The notes beneath the pieces are model-generated. The model did not search any database and was not told the DNA's origin. It saw nothing but the letters and a program-made list of their open reading frames with translations. Below are positions 7,782 to 16,927 of a stretch of DNA of 64,000 nt, piece by piece. Within the stretch, counting starts at the first letter, position 1. Each line of letters starts with the position of its first letter. The position numbers were made by a program, and so were the translations under genes. Origin of the DNA: Saccharothrix ecbatanensis (lineage in GTDB: Bacteria > Actinomycetota > Actinomycetes > Mycobacteriales > Pseudonocardiaceae); the NCBI RefSeq assembly GCF_014205015.1, contig NZ_JACHMO010000001.1:9238001-9302000 (forward strand). The letters are read 5' to 3'.

Positions 7782-10421
7782 ATGAGCGCACACCTGGTGA
7801 GCCCGGAGCTGGTCGGGCGGTCGGCCGAGATCGGGCACCTCGCGGGCGCGTTGGCCAACGCGCCCGCGACGGTGCTCGTCGGCGGTGAGGCGGGCGTCGG
7901 GAAATCCCGGCTGGTCAACGACTTCACCGCCGGGCTGGACGCCACGGTGCTGCTCGGCGGCTGCGTCGAGCTGGACGGCCTGCCGTTCGCGCCGTTCGTC
8001 GCCGCGCTGCGGGGCATTCCGGTCACGGACCGGGAACGCGTCGACCTCGCACCCCTGCTGCCCGCGTTCGGCGCACAAGCAGCGGGGGACGAAGCACGTC
8101 CACGCCTGTTCGAGGGCGTGTTGTCGCTGCTGGCCCGGCTGTCGGACCAGCGGCCGGTGGTGCTCGTGGTCGAGGACGCGCACTGGCTGGACCGTTCCAG
8201 CCGCGACCTGCTCGACTTCCTGGTGCGCAACCAACGCGCGGTGCCGCGGTCGTTGGTCGTGGTCACGTACCGGTCCGACGAACTGGGCGGCCCGGTGCGG
8301 CCGTTGTTGGCGGAGCTGAGCCGGGTGCCGTGGGTGCGCCGGATCGAGCTGCCCCGCCTGTCCGCCCGCGACGTGCGCGCCCAACTCCGGGGAATCCTCG
8401 GCGCCGAACCGGATCCGGTGACCGCACGCGACGTTTTCCGCCGCAGTGAAGGCAATCCGCTGTTCGTCGAGGCACTGGTGGACGGCGGGGCGGAGCTGTC
8501 GCTGGAGGAGCTGCTGCTCAGCCGGGTGGAACGACTCGCCGCGGACGCCGTAGCCCTCGTGCGCGCCGCGGCCGTCGGTGGCAGGCGCATCTCCCACGAC
8601 TTGCTCGCCAAGGTCCACGACGTGAGCCCCATCCGGTCCATTGTGGACGCGGGAATCCTGGTTGTGGACGGCGACGGCTACGCGTTCCGGCACGCGCTGA
8701 TCCGTGACGCGGTGTACCAACGCCTCCTCCCCGGTGAACGGGTCGAGCTGCACGCCCGTTACGCCGCCGTGCTGCCCCGGTCGGTGGCGGCCGAGTTGGC
8801 CCACCACCGTTACGCCGCCGGCGACATCCCGGGTGCGGTGTCCGCCGCGTGGGAAGCTGCCGGCGCGGCACGGCGGGCGTTGGCCTACGCCGAGCAGCTG
8901 GCGATGCTCGAACGCGTGTTGTCCTTGTGGGACAACGCGTCCCACCTCGAAGTGGACCGGCTCACGGTGCTGGAAGCGGCTGGTGAGGCGGCGAGCCGGG
9001 CCGGGGAGCACGAACGCGGTGAGGAGCTGACCACCGAACTGCTGGCCGACCTGGACCCGGCCACCGAGTGCATCCGGTACGCGGCCGTGCTGGAGCAACG
9101 CGGTCGGCTGCGCGCGCAGTTGGGCCGGCCAGGAGCGCTGGAGGACCACCGCGAGGCCGTGCGACTCGTGCCGGTCGGGCACCCGATCCGCGGCTACCTG
9201 CTCAACTCGCTGGCCGCCCGGCTGATGCAGATCCCGCTCCCGGACGAGGCCCGAGAGGTCGCGGAGGAGGCGTTGGGAGCTTCCCACCACGCCGGTGACG
9301 ACCCGTCCGAGGCCGCCGCGCTGATCACGTTGGCCGTCCTGGACGCACGGCTCGGTGACCTGGACGCGCAGTTGCCCCGGCTCCGCCATGCCAGGGCCAT
9401 CGCCGAGAACGTCGCCGCGCACCGCGTCCGGCTGCGCGCTTTGCACTGCGAGGCGTCGCTGTCCGAGGCCTATGGGCGGCTTGAGGAAGCCGAGGAGCTG
9501 GCACGGCTGGGCATCCGAACGGCCCGCGAACTCGGGCTGGCACGGTCCGCCGGCGCGTCGCACGCCGTCGACCTGACCCGGACGCTGATCGGTGCCGGCC
9601 GGTGGGACGAGGCGCTGGAGTGCGTCGACCACGCCCTCGACCACGCGCCGCCCGCCGTCTACCACGCGCACCTGCTGTGCCTGGCGGGGTTCGTGGACGT
9701 GCGCCGGGGCGAGGTGGACCGGGCCGAGTGGGCGTTGACGCGGGCGCGTGAGCTGGCGGACGTGCCGTTCGCCCAGAACCCGCTGCAACTGCCCGGGTTG
9801 GAGGCCGAGGTGCGGCTGGCCCAGGGCCGGTTGGACGAGGTGGCGGCGGTGGTGCGGGCCGCGTTGGACCTGCCGAACGCGCTGGTGGCGTCCCGGTTCG
9901 CGTGGCCGTTGGTCGCGCTGGGCGTGCGTGCGGGGCTGCCGGTGCCGGACATGCCGGTGGCCGGACCCGTCCAAGCGGCGTGGGCGTTGACGTGTCGGGG
10001 CGAGTGGCCCGAAGCGGTCGCCGCGTGGGAGGCGTTGGGGCAGCCCTTGTGGCACGCGGAGGCGTTGTTCGGCCTGGCTTCCGTGACGCGCGATCCCGCC
10101 GCGATGCGCAAGGCCGCGGAGCTGGCGGACGGACTGGGCGCGGCGCCGTTGCGGGACCGGATCGCCGACCTGGCACGGCGGGCGCGGGTGACGCTGACCG
10201 GCGACGGCCCGGCGGAACGGGCGCGGTTCGGGTTGACCGCACGTGAGGTGGAGATCCTGCGGCTGGTCACGGACGGGCTGGCCAACCGGGAGATCGCCGA
10301 GCGGCTGTTCATCTCGGCGAAGACCGCGAGCGTGCACGTGTCGAACATCCTCGGCAAGCTCGGCGTGGCGAACCGGGTGGAGGCGGCGGCGACCGCCCAC
10401 AAGCTGAGGCTGTTCGAATAA
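7782..10421 (+). CDS. Large LuxR-type ATPase regulator (LAL family)
   Basis: An 879-aa transcription regulator. N-terminal AAA/STAND ATPase: Walker A GGEAGVGKS (residues 34-42), Walker B VVLVVEDAHWLD (about 126-137). A long helical, TPR-like middle region (about 330-780) is rich in Ala, Leu and Glu. The C-terminal LuxR HTH (about 815-875) shows FGLTAREVEILRLVTDGLAN, REIAERLFISAKTASVHVSN and ILGKLGVANR. Full family length. Such LAL regulators respond to ATP and an inducer. Targets are unknown; the small basic genes upstream and the FMN reductase/MFS pair downstream are candidates by proximity. Confidence 0.93.
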   Translation: MSAHLVSPELVGRSAEIGHLAGALANAPATVLVGGEAGVGKSRLVNDFTAGLDATVLLGGCVELDGLPFAPFVAALRGIPVTDRERVDLAPLLPAFGAQAAGDEARPRLFEGVLSLLARLSDQRPVVLVVEDAHWLDRSSRDLLDFLVRNQRAVPRSLVVVTYRSDELGGPVRPLLAELSRVPWVRRIELPRLSARDVRAQLRGILGAEPDPVTARDVFRRSEGNPLFVEALVDGGAELSLEELLLSRVERLAADAVALVRAAAVGGRRISHDLLAKVHDVSPIRSIVDAGILVVDGDGYAFRHALIRDAVYQRLLPGERVELHARYAAVLPRSVAAELAHHRYAAGDIPGAVSAAWEAAGAARRALAYAEQLAMLERVLSLWDNASHLEVDRLTVLEAAGEAASRAGEHERGEELTTELLADLDPATECIRYAAVLEQRGRLRAQLGRPGALEDHREAVRLVPVGHPIRGYLLNSLAARLMQIPLPDEAREVAEEALGASHHAGDDPSEAAALITLAVLDARLGDLDAQLPRLRHARAIAENVAAHRVRLRALHCEASLSEAYGRLEEAEELARLGIRTARELGLARSAGASHAVDLTRTLIGAGRWDEALECVDHALDHAPPAVYHAHLLCLAGFVDVRRGEVDRAEWALTRARELADVPFAQNPLQLPGLEAEVRLAQGRLDEVAAVVRAALDLPNALVASRFAWPLVALGVRAGLPVPDMPVAGPVQAAWALTCRGEWPEAVAAWEALGQPLWHAEALFGLASVTRDPAAMRKAAELADGLGAAPLRDRIADLARRARVTLTGDGPAERARFGLTAREVEILRLVTDGLANREIAERLFISAKTASVHVSNILGKLGVANRVEAAATAHKLRLFE

Positions 10422-10489
10422 GCCCGAGTAAGTCCGAATAGGGCTGTCGCCCGATGCCTTGCCGGGTGCCTTAGACCGACCGTTGACGC

Positions 10490-11029
10490 ATGGAGATCTT
10501 GGGTATCGCGGGAAGCATTCGCGCGCAGTCGTTCAACCGGAGGTTGCTGGCCGCCGCACGGCACGAGTTGCCTGATGGCGTGCGGTTGGCGCAGTGGGAC
10601 GGGCTCGCGTCCGTGCCGCCGTTCGACGAGGACGCCGAGGACGGGCCGGTGCCGCCGGCGGTGGCCGAGTTGCGGGAGGCCATCGCGTCGGCGGCGAGCC
10701 TGCTCATCGCGACGCCGGAGTACAACGGGTCGATCCCCGGGCAGCTGAAGAACGCGCTGGACTGGGCGTCCCGGCCACGCGGTGCGGCGGTGCTGGCGGG
10801 CAAGCCGGTGGCCGTCGTCGGCGCGAGCCCCAGCCCGCACGGGGCCGCGATGGCCCAGGGCGACCTGCGGAGGGTGCTGACGACGTCCGGTGCGTCGGTG
10901 GTCGGCGAGCCGGTCGTGGTCGGGCAGGCGTTCCGGCAGTTCGACGAGCACGACCGGCTGCTGGACCACGAACTGCGGGCCGCGTTGGCCGGCGTGCTCG
11001 TGGAGCTCACGAGCCGGGTGGTCGTATGA
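10490..11029 (+). CDS. NAD(P)H-dependent FMN reductase
   Basis: Flavodoxin-like reductase of 179 aa. Seen: the FMN phosphate loop GIAGSIRAQSFNRRL (residues 5-19) and the family signature TPEYNGSIPGQLKNALDW (about 76-93). Supplies reduced flavin or reduces quinones/azo compounds with NAD(P)H. Overlaps the following MFS gene by 4 bp, so the two are co-translated; the pair may form a detoxification unit. Confidence 0.88.
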   Translation: MEILGIAGSIRAQSFNRRLLAAARHELPDGVRLAQWDGLASVPPFDEDAEDGPVPPAVAELREAIASAASLLIATPEYNGSIPGQLKNALDWASRPRGAAVLAGKPVAVVGASPSPHGAAMAQGDLRRVLTTSGASVVGEPVVVGQAFRQFDEHDRLLDHELRAALAGVLVELTSRVVV

Positions 11030-12195
11030 CCACTGCCCTGGAGCGCACGCGGTGGGGTGCGGTGTTCGCGGTGTCGTCGGGCATCGTGCTCGCGGCGCTC
11101 GACATGACGGCCGTCGCCGTGGCGTTGCCGGTGCTCGGAGCCGATCTCAGTGCCGGGCCTTCGGTCACGCAGTGGGTCCTGCTGGCGTACAACATCCCGT
11201 TGATCGCGTTGAGCATCCCGGCCGGGCGGTGGCTGGACCGGGCCGGGCACCTGCCCGCGTTCCTGCTTGCGGTCGGCGGGTTCGGCGCGACGAGCCTGCT
11301 GATCGCGGTCGCGCCCAACACCGAGGTGGTGCTGGTCGGACGGGCGTTGCAGGGGGCGTTCAGCGCGTTGATCGGCGCGGTGACCATGCCGATCATCGCG
11401 GGCAACGTGCGTCCCCAGCACCGGGCCCGCGCCATGGGGATCGTGCTCACCCTGATCCCGTTGAGCGGGGTGGCCGGTCCGGCGTTCGGCGGGTTGCTCA
11501 CCGACCTGTTCGGCTGGCGGTCGGTGTTCCTGATCAACCTGCCGGTGGTGGCGGTCGCGGTGCTGGCCGGTCGGCGGGGGATCGCGGACGACGGGCGCGG
11601 GTTGCCGTGGCCGGGCCGGCGGATCCTGGTGGAGTCCGTCGTCTTCAGCGCGCGCGTGGTGCGGCGGCGGTCGTTGGCGTTGCCGCTGGTGGCGTTGCCG
11701 TTGATGGTGGCCGGGGTCGGGGCGTTGAACTTCGTGGTGCCCTACCTGCTGGTGGACCTGCCGTCGCGGACGGTCGGGCTGGTGCTGCTCGCGCTGTCGG
11801 CCGGGATGGCGGTGCTGTCGCCGATCGCGGGCGTGATCGCGGACCGGTACGGGTACCGGACGGTCGCCTTGACCGGTGCCGCGGTGATCCTGATCGGTAC
11901 CGTGCTGCTGCTCCGAGCGGGTGACGATCCGTGGGACCTGGCGTGGCGGTTGGCGGTGATCGGGATCGGGCACGGGCTGTTCGCCGGACCCAACGCGGCG
12001 GCCCTCCTGGCGCGCACGCCACCGGAGCTGATGGGCACCGCCGGCGGCATGACGACGCTGGTACGCACGGTGGGCTTCTCCGTCGGGCCCGCGTTGGGCG
12101 CGTCGCTGGGAGGGTTCCACCCGACCGTCGTGGTGCTGGTGGTGATCACCGCTCTGGGGGTGCTCGCGACGGCCGCGCAGCAGCGGGCCGACTGA
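11026..12195 (+). CDS. MFS transporter, drug-exporter type
   Basis: A 389-aa membrane protein with about 12 hydrophobic segments. The first helix carries LDMTAVAVALPVLG, the motif-C-like start of DHA2-type exporters, and the loop between helices 2 and 3 has GRWLDRAG. A central cytoplasmic Arg-rich loop (about residues 185-210) separates the halves. The ATG overlaps the stop of the FMN reductase gene (ATGA). Substrate unknown. Confidence 0.85.
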   Translation: MTTALERTRWGAVFAVSSGIVLAALDMTAVAVALPVLGADLSAGPSVTQWVLLAYNIPLIALSIPAGRWLDRAGHLPAFLLAVGGFGATSLLIAVAPNTEVVLVGRALQGAFSALIGAVTMPIIAGNVRPQHRARAMGIVLTLIPLSGVAGPAFGGLLTDLFGWRSVFLINLPVVAVAVLAGRRGIADDGRGLPWPGRRILVESVVFSARVVRRRSLALPLVALPLMVAGVGALNFVVPYLLVDLPSRTVGLVLLALSAGMAVLSPIAGVIADRYGYRTVALTGAAVILIGTVLLLRAGDDPWDLAWRLAVIGIGHGLFAGPNAAALLARTPPELMGTAGGMTTLVRTVGFSVGPALGASLGGFHPTVVVLVVITALGVLATAAQQRAD

Positions 12196-12219
12196 GGGCG
12201 CAGTGCTCCTATCGGGCGC

Positions 12220-12235
12220 GTGATCTGCCGATCAC
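12220..12235. promoter_or_regulatory. Perfect inverted repeat before the CBS gene
   Basis: GTGATC-TGCC-GATCAC, 64 bp upstream of the CBS gene start and 24 bp after the MFS stop. Could be an operator or a short terminator stem for the MFS gene. Confidence 0.4.
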
Positions 12236-12298
12236 TTGCGCGGAGAACTAGCCTGAGGTGGGTAGCAACCGGATCCGGTGTAGATCGGGAGGCGCCCC

Positions 12299-12727
12299 AT
12301 GAGGATCGCTGACGTGTTGCGTAACAAGGGCTCGGCCGTGGCGACGGTCGAGTCGAGAGCGTCGGTAGCGGATCTCGTCGCCGCGCTGGCCGAGCACAAC
12401 GTGGGCGCGATGGTCGTGATCGGGCCCGAGGGCATCGCCGGGATCGTGTCGGAACGGGATGTCGTGCGGAAGCTGCACGAGCGGGGCGGCGAGCTGTTGG
12501 GCGCACCGGTGTCGGACATCATGACCAGCGAGGTGCACACCTGCACACCGCGCGATTCGGTCGACAGCCTGACCCTGTTGATGACCGAGCAGCGCATCCG
12601 GCACGTGCCGGTGCTCGACGACGGCCGGTTGGTCGGCATCGTCAGCATCGGCGACGTGGTGAAGAGCCGGATCAACCAGCTCCAAGAGGACCAGGACAAG
12701 CTGACCGCCTACATCGTGCAGGGCTGA
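12299..12727 (+). CDS. Two-CBS-domain protein
   Basis: A 142-aa protein consisting of a CBS pair. First CBS about residues 8-65 (VADLVAALAEHNVGAMVVI, GIVSERDVVRKL), second about 72-128 (IMTSEVHTCTPRDSVDSL, RHVPVLDDGRLVGIVSIGDV). Such stand-alone pairs bind adenine nucleotides and resemble actinobacterial hypoxic-response proteins such as HRP1. Preceded by GGGAGG at 6 bp. Ligand and partner unknown. Confidence 0.9.
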   Translation: MRIADVLRNKGSAVATVESRASVADLVAALAEHNVGAMVVIGPEGIAGIVSERDVVRKLHERGGELLGAPVSDIMTSEVHTCTPRDSVDSLTLLMTEQRIRHVPVLDDGRLVGIVSIGDVVKSRINQLQEDQDKLTAYIVQG

Positions 12728-12754
12728 GCGCACGACCGACCGCGCGGGCGCCTT

Positions 12755-12850
12755 CGGGTGTTCGCGCGGCTTGGCGTCCGGCTGGCGTCCGGCTGGCCTC
12801 CGGGGCTTGGCGTTCGGCTGGCGTTCGGGGCTTGGCGTTCGGCTTGGCGC
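12755..12850. repeat. Degenerate GCTTGGCGTTCGG repeats
   Basis: Between the convergent CBS and CGNR genes, the word GCTTGGCGTTCGG or GGCTGGCGTCC recurs about seven times with small changes, giving a roughly 12-25 bp periodicity. No coding function seen. Confidence 0.7.
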
Positions 12851-12853
12851 CGG

Positions 12854-13447
12854 TCAGTCGCGCGTGCGGTGGTAGTGCCGGCTGACCCTGGCCCGGTTGC
12901 CGCACGACGGGTTGCACCACTCCTGCCGGGCGTGCGCCTTGACGAAGTACCGGATGCACCGGGGCCCTTGGCACGCCCGCAGCTCCTCCCGCGTCCCGCT
13001 CGCCAGGAACTCGATCGCCGCCGTCGCCAACGTGGCCAGCAGGCGGTCGACGGGGGCGGCCGAGTCCTCGTAACGCAGTCGCGGTTGCTCGGTCCAGTCC
13101 AACTGGGCGGCACGCGGCACCCGGGCGGCGGCGTCGTTGACCGTCTTCAGCGCGCTCTCGAAGTCCAACAGGTAGGGCGTGTCGAGGCGCTCGTTCGCCC
13201 GCGTCACGTGCGCGAACAGTGATCGCACGGCCCAGCGCAGCTCGATCACCCGCTGCCGTGACACCTCGTCCGGTTCTACGCCGGCCGTCACCGCTCCCGT
13301 CCACGCCGCGAAACCCTCCGGTGTGGCCAGGGCGTCCGTCAGCCCGCCGTGCCCGTCGTACCGGACCGTCCTCGCGAACTCCAGTGCCAGCGCCACCCGA
13401 GCCAGTCTAGTGATAGGTTCCCTAACGGAGTTAAGGTTATCAACCAT
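12854..13447 (-). CDS. ABATE/CGNR zinc-finger transcription regulator
   Basis: A 197-aa protein with an N-terminal ABATE-type stress-sensing domain (about residues 15-140) and a C-terminal CGNR zinc finger. The zinc ligands are C159, C164, C178 and C182 (CQGPRC and CNPSCGNR), followed by the basic RVSRHYHRTRD. The CGNR finger is thought to bind DNA. Divergent from the DinB-like gene, with an operator-like palindrome between the two starts. Confidence 0.92.
   Translation of the reverse strand: MVDNLNSVREPITRLARVALALEFARTVRYDGHGGLTDALATPEGFAAWTGAVTAGVEPDEVSRQRVIELRWAVRSLFAHVTRANERLDTPYLLDFESALKTVNDAAARVPRAAQLDWTEQPRLRYEDSAAPVDRLLATLATAAIEFLASGTREELRACQGPRCIRYFVKAHARQEWCNPSCGNRARVSRHYHRTRD
13411..13442. 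promoter_or_regulatory. Operator-like palindrome between CGNR and DinB-like genes
   Basis: Inner imperfect inverted repeat CCCTAAC-GGA-GTTAAGG (6 of 7 pairs) inside an outer pair TGATA (13411-13415) and TATCA. It occupies the 11-bp gap and the 5' ends of the divergent promoters. A natural binding site for the CGNR regulator; inferred. Confidence 0.5.
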
Positions 13448-13458
13448 TAGGGGGAGTG

Positions 13459-14109
13459 ATGACGATCCAGGAGAACGCGCTGGACGCCTATCGCGGGTTG
13501 GCGGTCCTGATCGAAGACGTCACGGACGCGCAGGTGGCCGAACCGTCGGTGCTGCCCGGCTGGACTCGCGGCCACGTGCTGGCGCACATCGCCAACGCCA
13601 CCGCCGGCCTGGCCGGTCAGGCGGAGAACGAGGGCGTCATGGTCGAGGTCTACGCCGGTGGACGGCCCGCGCGGGACGCCGCGATCGAGGCGGACGCGGG
13701 GCGTTCGGCGGCGGAGCACCGGGCCGCGATCGGTGACGCCGTCGCCCGGCTCGCCAAGGCCTGGGCCGGCGTCCGCGACTGGGACACCCCGGTCGTCTAC
13801 CGCGACGGCACGCTGACCGGCACCGCCTACGCGTTGTGGCGCGAGGTCGAGATCCACGCCCATGACCTCGACCTGGGGCCCGTCACGTGGTCGCCCGAGT
13901 TCTGCGACCACGCGGTCGAGTTCCTGTCGGCGCGGGCGCCCGACGGCGTCCGGCTCACGTTGCAGGCCGAAGATCGCCGGTGGGTGCTGGGCGAGGGCGC
14001 GGACGTCACGCTCACCGGCTCCCGCACCGACCTGGTCACGTGGCTCGCCGGGCGCGAGCCGACGGGCCCGATCACCGGCGACCGGCCGGAACTCAAGCCC
14101 TGGCCGTAG
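13459..14109 (+). CDS. Maleylpyruvate isomerase/DinB-like mycothiol-dependent enzyme
   Basis: A 216-aa four-helix DinB-fold protein of the mycothiol-dependent maleylpyruvate isomerase family. Visible: GWTRGHVLAHIANATAG (H39, H43 as likely metal ligand region) and WREVEIHAHDLDLG around residue 135, giving further metal ligands, followed by the SCP2-like C-terminal part. I prefer ATG 13459 over GTG 13456 because the AGGGGG ribosome-binding site would be too close to the GTG. Divergent from the CGNR regulator. Confidence 0.85.
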   Translation: MTIQENALDAYRGLAVLIEDVTDAQVAEPSVLPGWTRGHVLAHIANATAGLAGQAENEGVMVEVYAGGRPARDAAIEADAGRSAAEHRAAIGDAVARLAKAWAGVRDWDTPVVYRDGTLTGTAYALWREVEIHAHDLDLGPVTWSPEFCDHAVEFLSARAPDGVRLTLQAEDRRWVLGEGADVTLTGSRTDLVTWLAGREPTGPITGDRPELKPWP

Positions 14110-14154
14110 CGCCGGCTGTGGGCGCACGGACGTCGAGGCGGATAAGTTCGGGTA

Positions 14155-15090
14155 ATGCTGCACGAGATCGCCGAAGCCACGCGGGGCTTCCTCGACCTGT
14201 TGGACGACGGGCAGCGCGCGGTCGCGGCGCGGGAGATGTCCGACGACGACCTGCGCAAGCGGTGGGCTTACACGCCGGGGGAGCGGCCGGGCGTCGTCTA
14301 CGGCTCCCTGGGCCGCGACCAGCGCAAGGCCGTGCACCGACTGCTGTCGTGCGTGCTCAGCCCGCACGCCTACGCGCAGGCCAGCACGGTCATGGCGTTG
14401 GAGGACGTGCTGGACGACCGGGAAGGCGGGCTCCGCGACCGGCACCAGGGCGACTACTGGGCCGTCCTGCTCGGCGAGCCCGGTGACGAGCCGTGGGGCT
14501 GGCGGGTCGAGGGGCACCACCTGTCGGTGAGCGTGGTGGTGGCCGACGGACGTGTGTCGGCCACCCCGTTCTTCCTCGGCGCGAACCCGGCGCGGACGTC
14601 GTACCGGGGCCGGACCGTGTTGCAGCCCTTGCGGTTGGAGGAGGAGTTGGCCCGCGAACTCCTCGACCGGATGGGCCGGACGGCGCGCGGGCTGGCCGTG
14701 GTCGCCGACACCCCGCCGCCGGACCTCCGCACCGGGAACTCGCCCCGCGTGGGCGATCTGGAACCCGCCGGCGTGACGCCCGGACAGCTCGACCGGGCGT
14801 CACGCGGGCTGCTCGTCGGGCTGGTCCGGTACTACCTCGACCGGCTGCACAGCGACCTGGCCGACGAGGAGTTCGACGCCCTCGACCTGGAGCGGCTGCA
14901 CTTCGCGTGGGAGGGTTCGGCCAAACGCGGCGACGGGCACTACTACCGGATCCAGGGGCCGGAATTGCTGATCGAGTACGACAACACGGCCAACGACGCC
15001 AACCACGCGCACTCCGTGTGGCGGCGGCGGTCCGGCGATTTCGGTGACGACCTGCTCGCCGCGCACCGGGCGTCGGTGAGGCACGAGTGA
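14155..15090 (+). CDS. DUF3500-family protein
   Basis: A 311-aa protein of the DUF3500 family. Typical blocks: an N-terminal FLDLLDDGQRAVA-like segment, WGWRVEGHHLSVSVVVADG in the middle and HYYRIQGPELLIEYDN followed by HAHSVWRRRSGDFGDDLL at the end. The conserved His and Asp residues suggest metal binding, but the function is unknown. The stop overlaps the start of the endonuclease V gene by 4 bp (GTGA), so both are co-translated. Confidence 0.88.
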   Translation: MLHEIAEATRGFLDLLDDGQRAVAAREMSDDDLRKRWAYTPGERPGVVYGSLGRDQRKAVHRLLSCVLSPHAYAQASTVMALEDVLDDREGGLRDRHQGDYWAVLLGEPGDEPWGWRVEGHHLSVSVVVADGRVSATPFFLGANPARTSYRGRTVLQPLRLEEELARELLDRMGRTARGLAVVADTPPPDLRTGNSPRVGDLEPAGVTPGQLDRASRGLLVGLVRYYLDRLHSDLADEEFDALDLERLHFAWEGSAKRGDGHYYRIQGPELLIEYDNTANDANHAHSVWRRRSGDFGDDLLAAHRASVRHE

Positions 15091-15719
15091 CCCCCGACGA
15101 AGCGATCGCGGAGCAGGAACGGCTGCGTCCGCTGGTGTCGACGCGGACCGATCCGGGGCTGGTGGTGCGGCACGTCGCCGGGCTCGACGTGTCGTACGCG
15201 GACGACGACCGGTTGGCGGCGGCGATCGTGGTGCTCGACGCGGAGTCGTTGGAGACGGTGGACTCGGCCGTGGTGTCGGGCAAGGCCGATTTCCCTTACG
15301 TCCCAGGCTTGTTCGCATTCCGGGAGCTGCCGTCGCTGCTGGAGGCGATGGAGAAGCTGACCGTCACGCCGGACCTGCTGGTGTGCGACGGTCAGGGGTT
15401 GGCGCATCCACGGCGGTTCGGGTTGGCGTGCCACCTCGGGGTGGTGGCGGACATGCCGAGCATCGGCGTGGCCAAGACGCCCATGGGGCAGTTCACCATG
15501 CCCGACGACGTGCGCGGCGCCCACACCGATCTCGTGGACGACGGCGAGGTCGTCGGGCGGGCGTTGCGGACGAGGGAAGGGGTGAAGCCGGTGTTCGTGT
15601 CCGTGGGGCACCGCATCGACCTCGACCGGGCGTGCGCCGAGGTGTTGCGGCTGTGCGTGACGAGGCTGCCGGAGACGACCCGGCGTTCGGACTCGTTGGG
15701 CCGGGCTCAGCTCAGGTAG
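15087..15719 (+). CDS. nfi: Endonuclease V
   Basis: Deoxyinosine-specific repair nuclease of 210 aa that nicks DNA 3' to the deaminated base. Family signatures are clear: GLDVSY with catalytic D34, PYVPGLFAFRELP with E80, DGQGLAHPRRFGLACHLG with D101, and IGVAKTPMG. GTG start within the DUF3500 stop. Its last 13 bp overlap the 3' end of the convergent GH4 gene. Confidence 0.95.
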   Translation: MTPDEAIAEQERLRPLVSTRTDPGLVVRHVAGLDVSYADDDRLAAAIVVLDAESLETVDSAVVSGKADFPYVPGLFAFRELPSLLEAMEKLTVTPDLLVCDGQGLAHPRRFGLACHLGVVADMPSIGVAKTPMGQFTMPDDVRGAHTDLVDDGEVVGRALRTREGVKPVFVSVGHRIDLDRACAEVLRLCVTRLPETTRRSDSLGRAQLR

Positions 15720-16927
15720 GCCAACTCCGGGTGCCGTCGGACGTAGGTGTCCAGCAGGCTCTTGGCCGTGGCGACCGAGTCGACCAGCGGGTGCAGCGCG
15801 AACGCCTTCAACGCGGCCGACCGCGTGCCCTCCATGACCAGCCGGTCCACCGCCTTGACCGACGTGACGAGCCCGGCCGCGTGGTCGGGCAGCGGAGTCA
15901 CCGGCATCGGACGTGCACCCGTCGCGTCCACCTCGCACGGCACTTCCACGATGGCCTGGTCGTCCAGTGTGGACAGTGTGGAGTTGTTGGGCACGTTCAG
16001 GATCAGCGTTGCGGTCTCGTTGTCCGCGATGGCACGCATGACCGCCATGGCTACGTGCTCGTACCCACCGCCCTCCAACGTGTCGCGTTCACGCTCTTGA
16101 GCCATGTACGTCGCTTCACGCTCCAGCCGAGTGGTCTCCCAGTCGACTTCACCGTCGTAGAAGCGTTGTTGTTGGCCGAGCAGGAACGCCCCGCGGTTGT
16201 CGCCCAGCGCTTCCCGCGTCGAGTAGTAGTAGTGCAGGTACTCGTTGGGGATGACGCCGAGCGCGCGCAGCCATTCCGCGCCGAACAGGCGGCCTTCCTC
16301 GAAGCCGGCCAGGGCGTTGTCGTCGGCCAGGAGAGTGGGGAGCAGGTTCTCCGTGCCCAGGTACACGCCTTGCAGCCACCCGAGGTGGTTCAGGCCCGCG
16401 TAGTCGAACGTCGGGTTCTCCAGGTCGAGGGCATGGGCGACGCGGCGGCACAGGCCGATCGGCGAGTCGCAGATGCCGATCACCCGTTCGCCCAGGTGGC
16501 GGGCCATGACCTCGGTGATCAGCCCGGCCGGGTTGGTGAAGTTGACGACCCAGGCCTGCGGGGCGAGTTCGGCGATCCGCCGGGCCAGCCGATCGGCCAC
16601 GGGGGCGGTGCGCAGGCCGTACGCGATGCCGCCCGCGCCGACCGTCTCCTGACCCAGGACGCCGTGCGCGTGGGCGACCTCCTCGTCGATCGCCCGCCCG
16701 GCCAGACCGCCGACCCGGATCGCGGAGAACACGAAGTCCGCGCCGCGCAGGGCCTCGTCCAGATCGGTGGTGGCGGTGACGGGCGGGCCGCCGCGCAGCA
16801 CGTGGTGGATCGCGTCCAGCCGGTTCGCGTCCACGTCGTGCAGCACGACTTGGGTGATGTGCTCGTCCAGCGCCTTGTGCACGAGCGGCACGCGGAACCC
16901 GCCGCCGCCCAGGATGACCAGCCTCAT
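15707..16927 (-). CDS. GH4 family 6-phospho-beta-glucosidase
   Basis: NAD- and metal-dependent glycosidase of 406 aa. N-terminal Rossmann motif VILGGGGFRVP; Mn-binding residues C153 (GICDSPIGL) and H181 (YAGLNHLGW); NPAGLITE at 132-139; NVPNNSTLSTL near the middle. Reading from ATG 16927 overlaps the LysR gene's stop by 4 bp, so it is translated after the regulator. Cleaves phosphorylated beta-glucosides in the cytoplasm; no PTS genes are nearby. Confidence 0.9.
   Translation of the reverse strand: MRLVILGGGGFRVPLVHKALDEHITQVVLHDVDANRLDAIHHVLRGGPPVTATTDLDEALRGADFVFSAIRVGGLAGRAIDEEVAHAHGVLGQETVGAGGIAYGLRTAPVADRLARRIAELAPQAWVVNFTNPAGLITEVMARHLGERVIGICDSPIGLCRRVAHALDLENPTFDYAGLNHLGWLQGVYLGTENLLPTLLADDNALAGFEEGRLFGAEWLRALGVIPNEYLHYYYSTREALGDNRGAFLLGQQQRFYDGEVDWETTRLEREATYMAQERERDTLEGGGYEHVAMAVMRAIADNETATLILNVPNNSTLSTLDDQAIVEVPCEVDATGARPMPVTPLPDHAAGLVTSVKAVDRLVMEGTRSAALKAFALHPLVDSVATAKSLLDTYVRRHPELAYLS

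Noticed and set aside
7437..10400. 987-codon open frame on the minus strand
   Set aside because: Antisense to the LuxR-type regulator, with Arg/Gln/His-rich composition and no recognisable domain.
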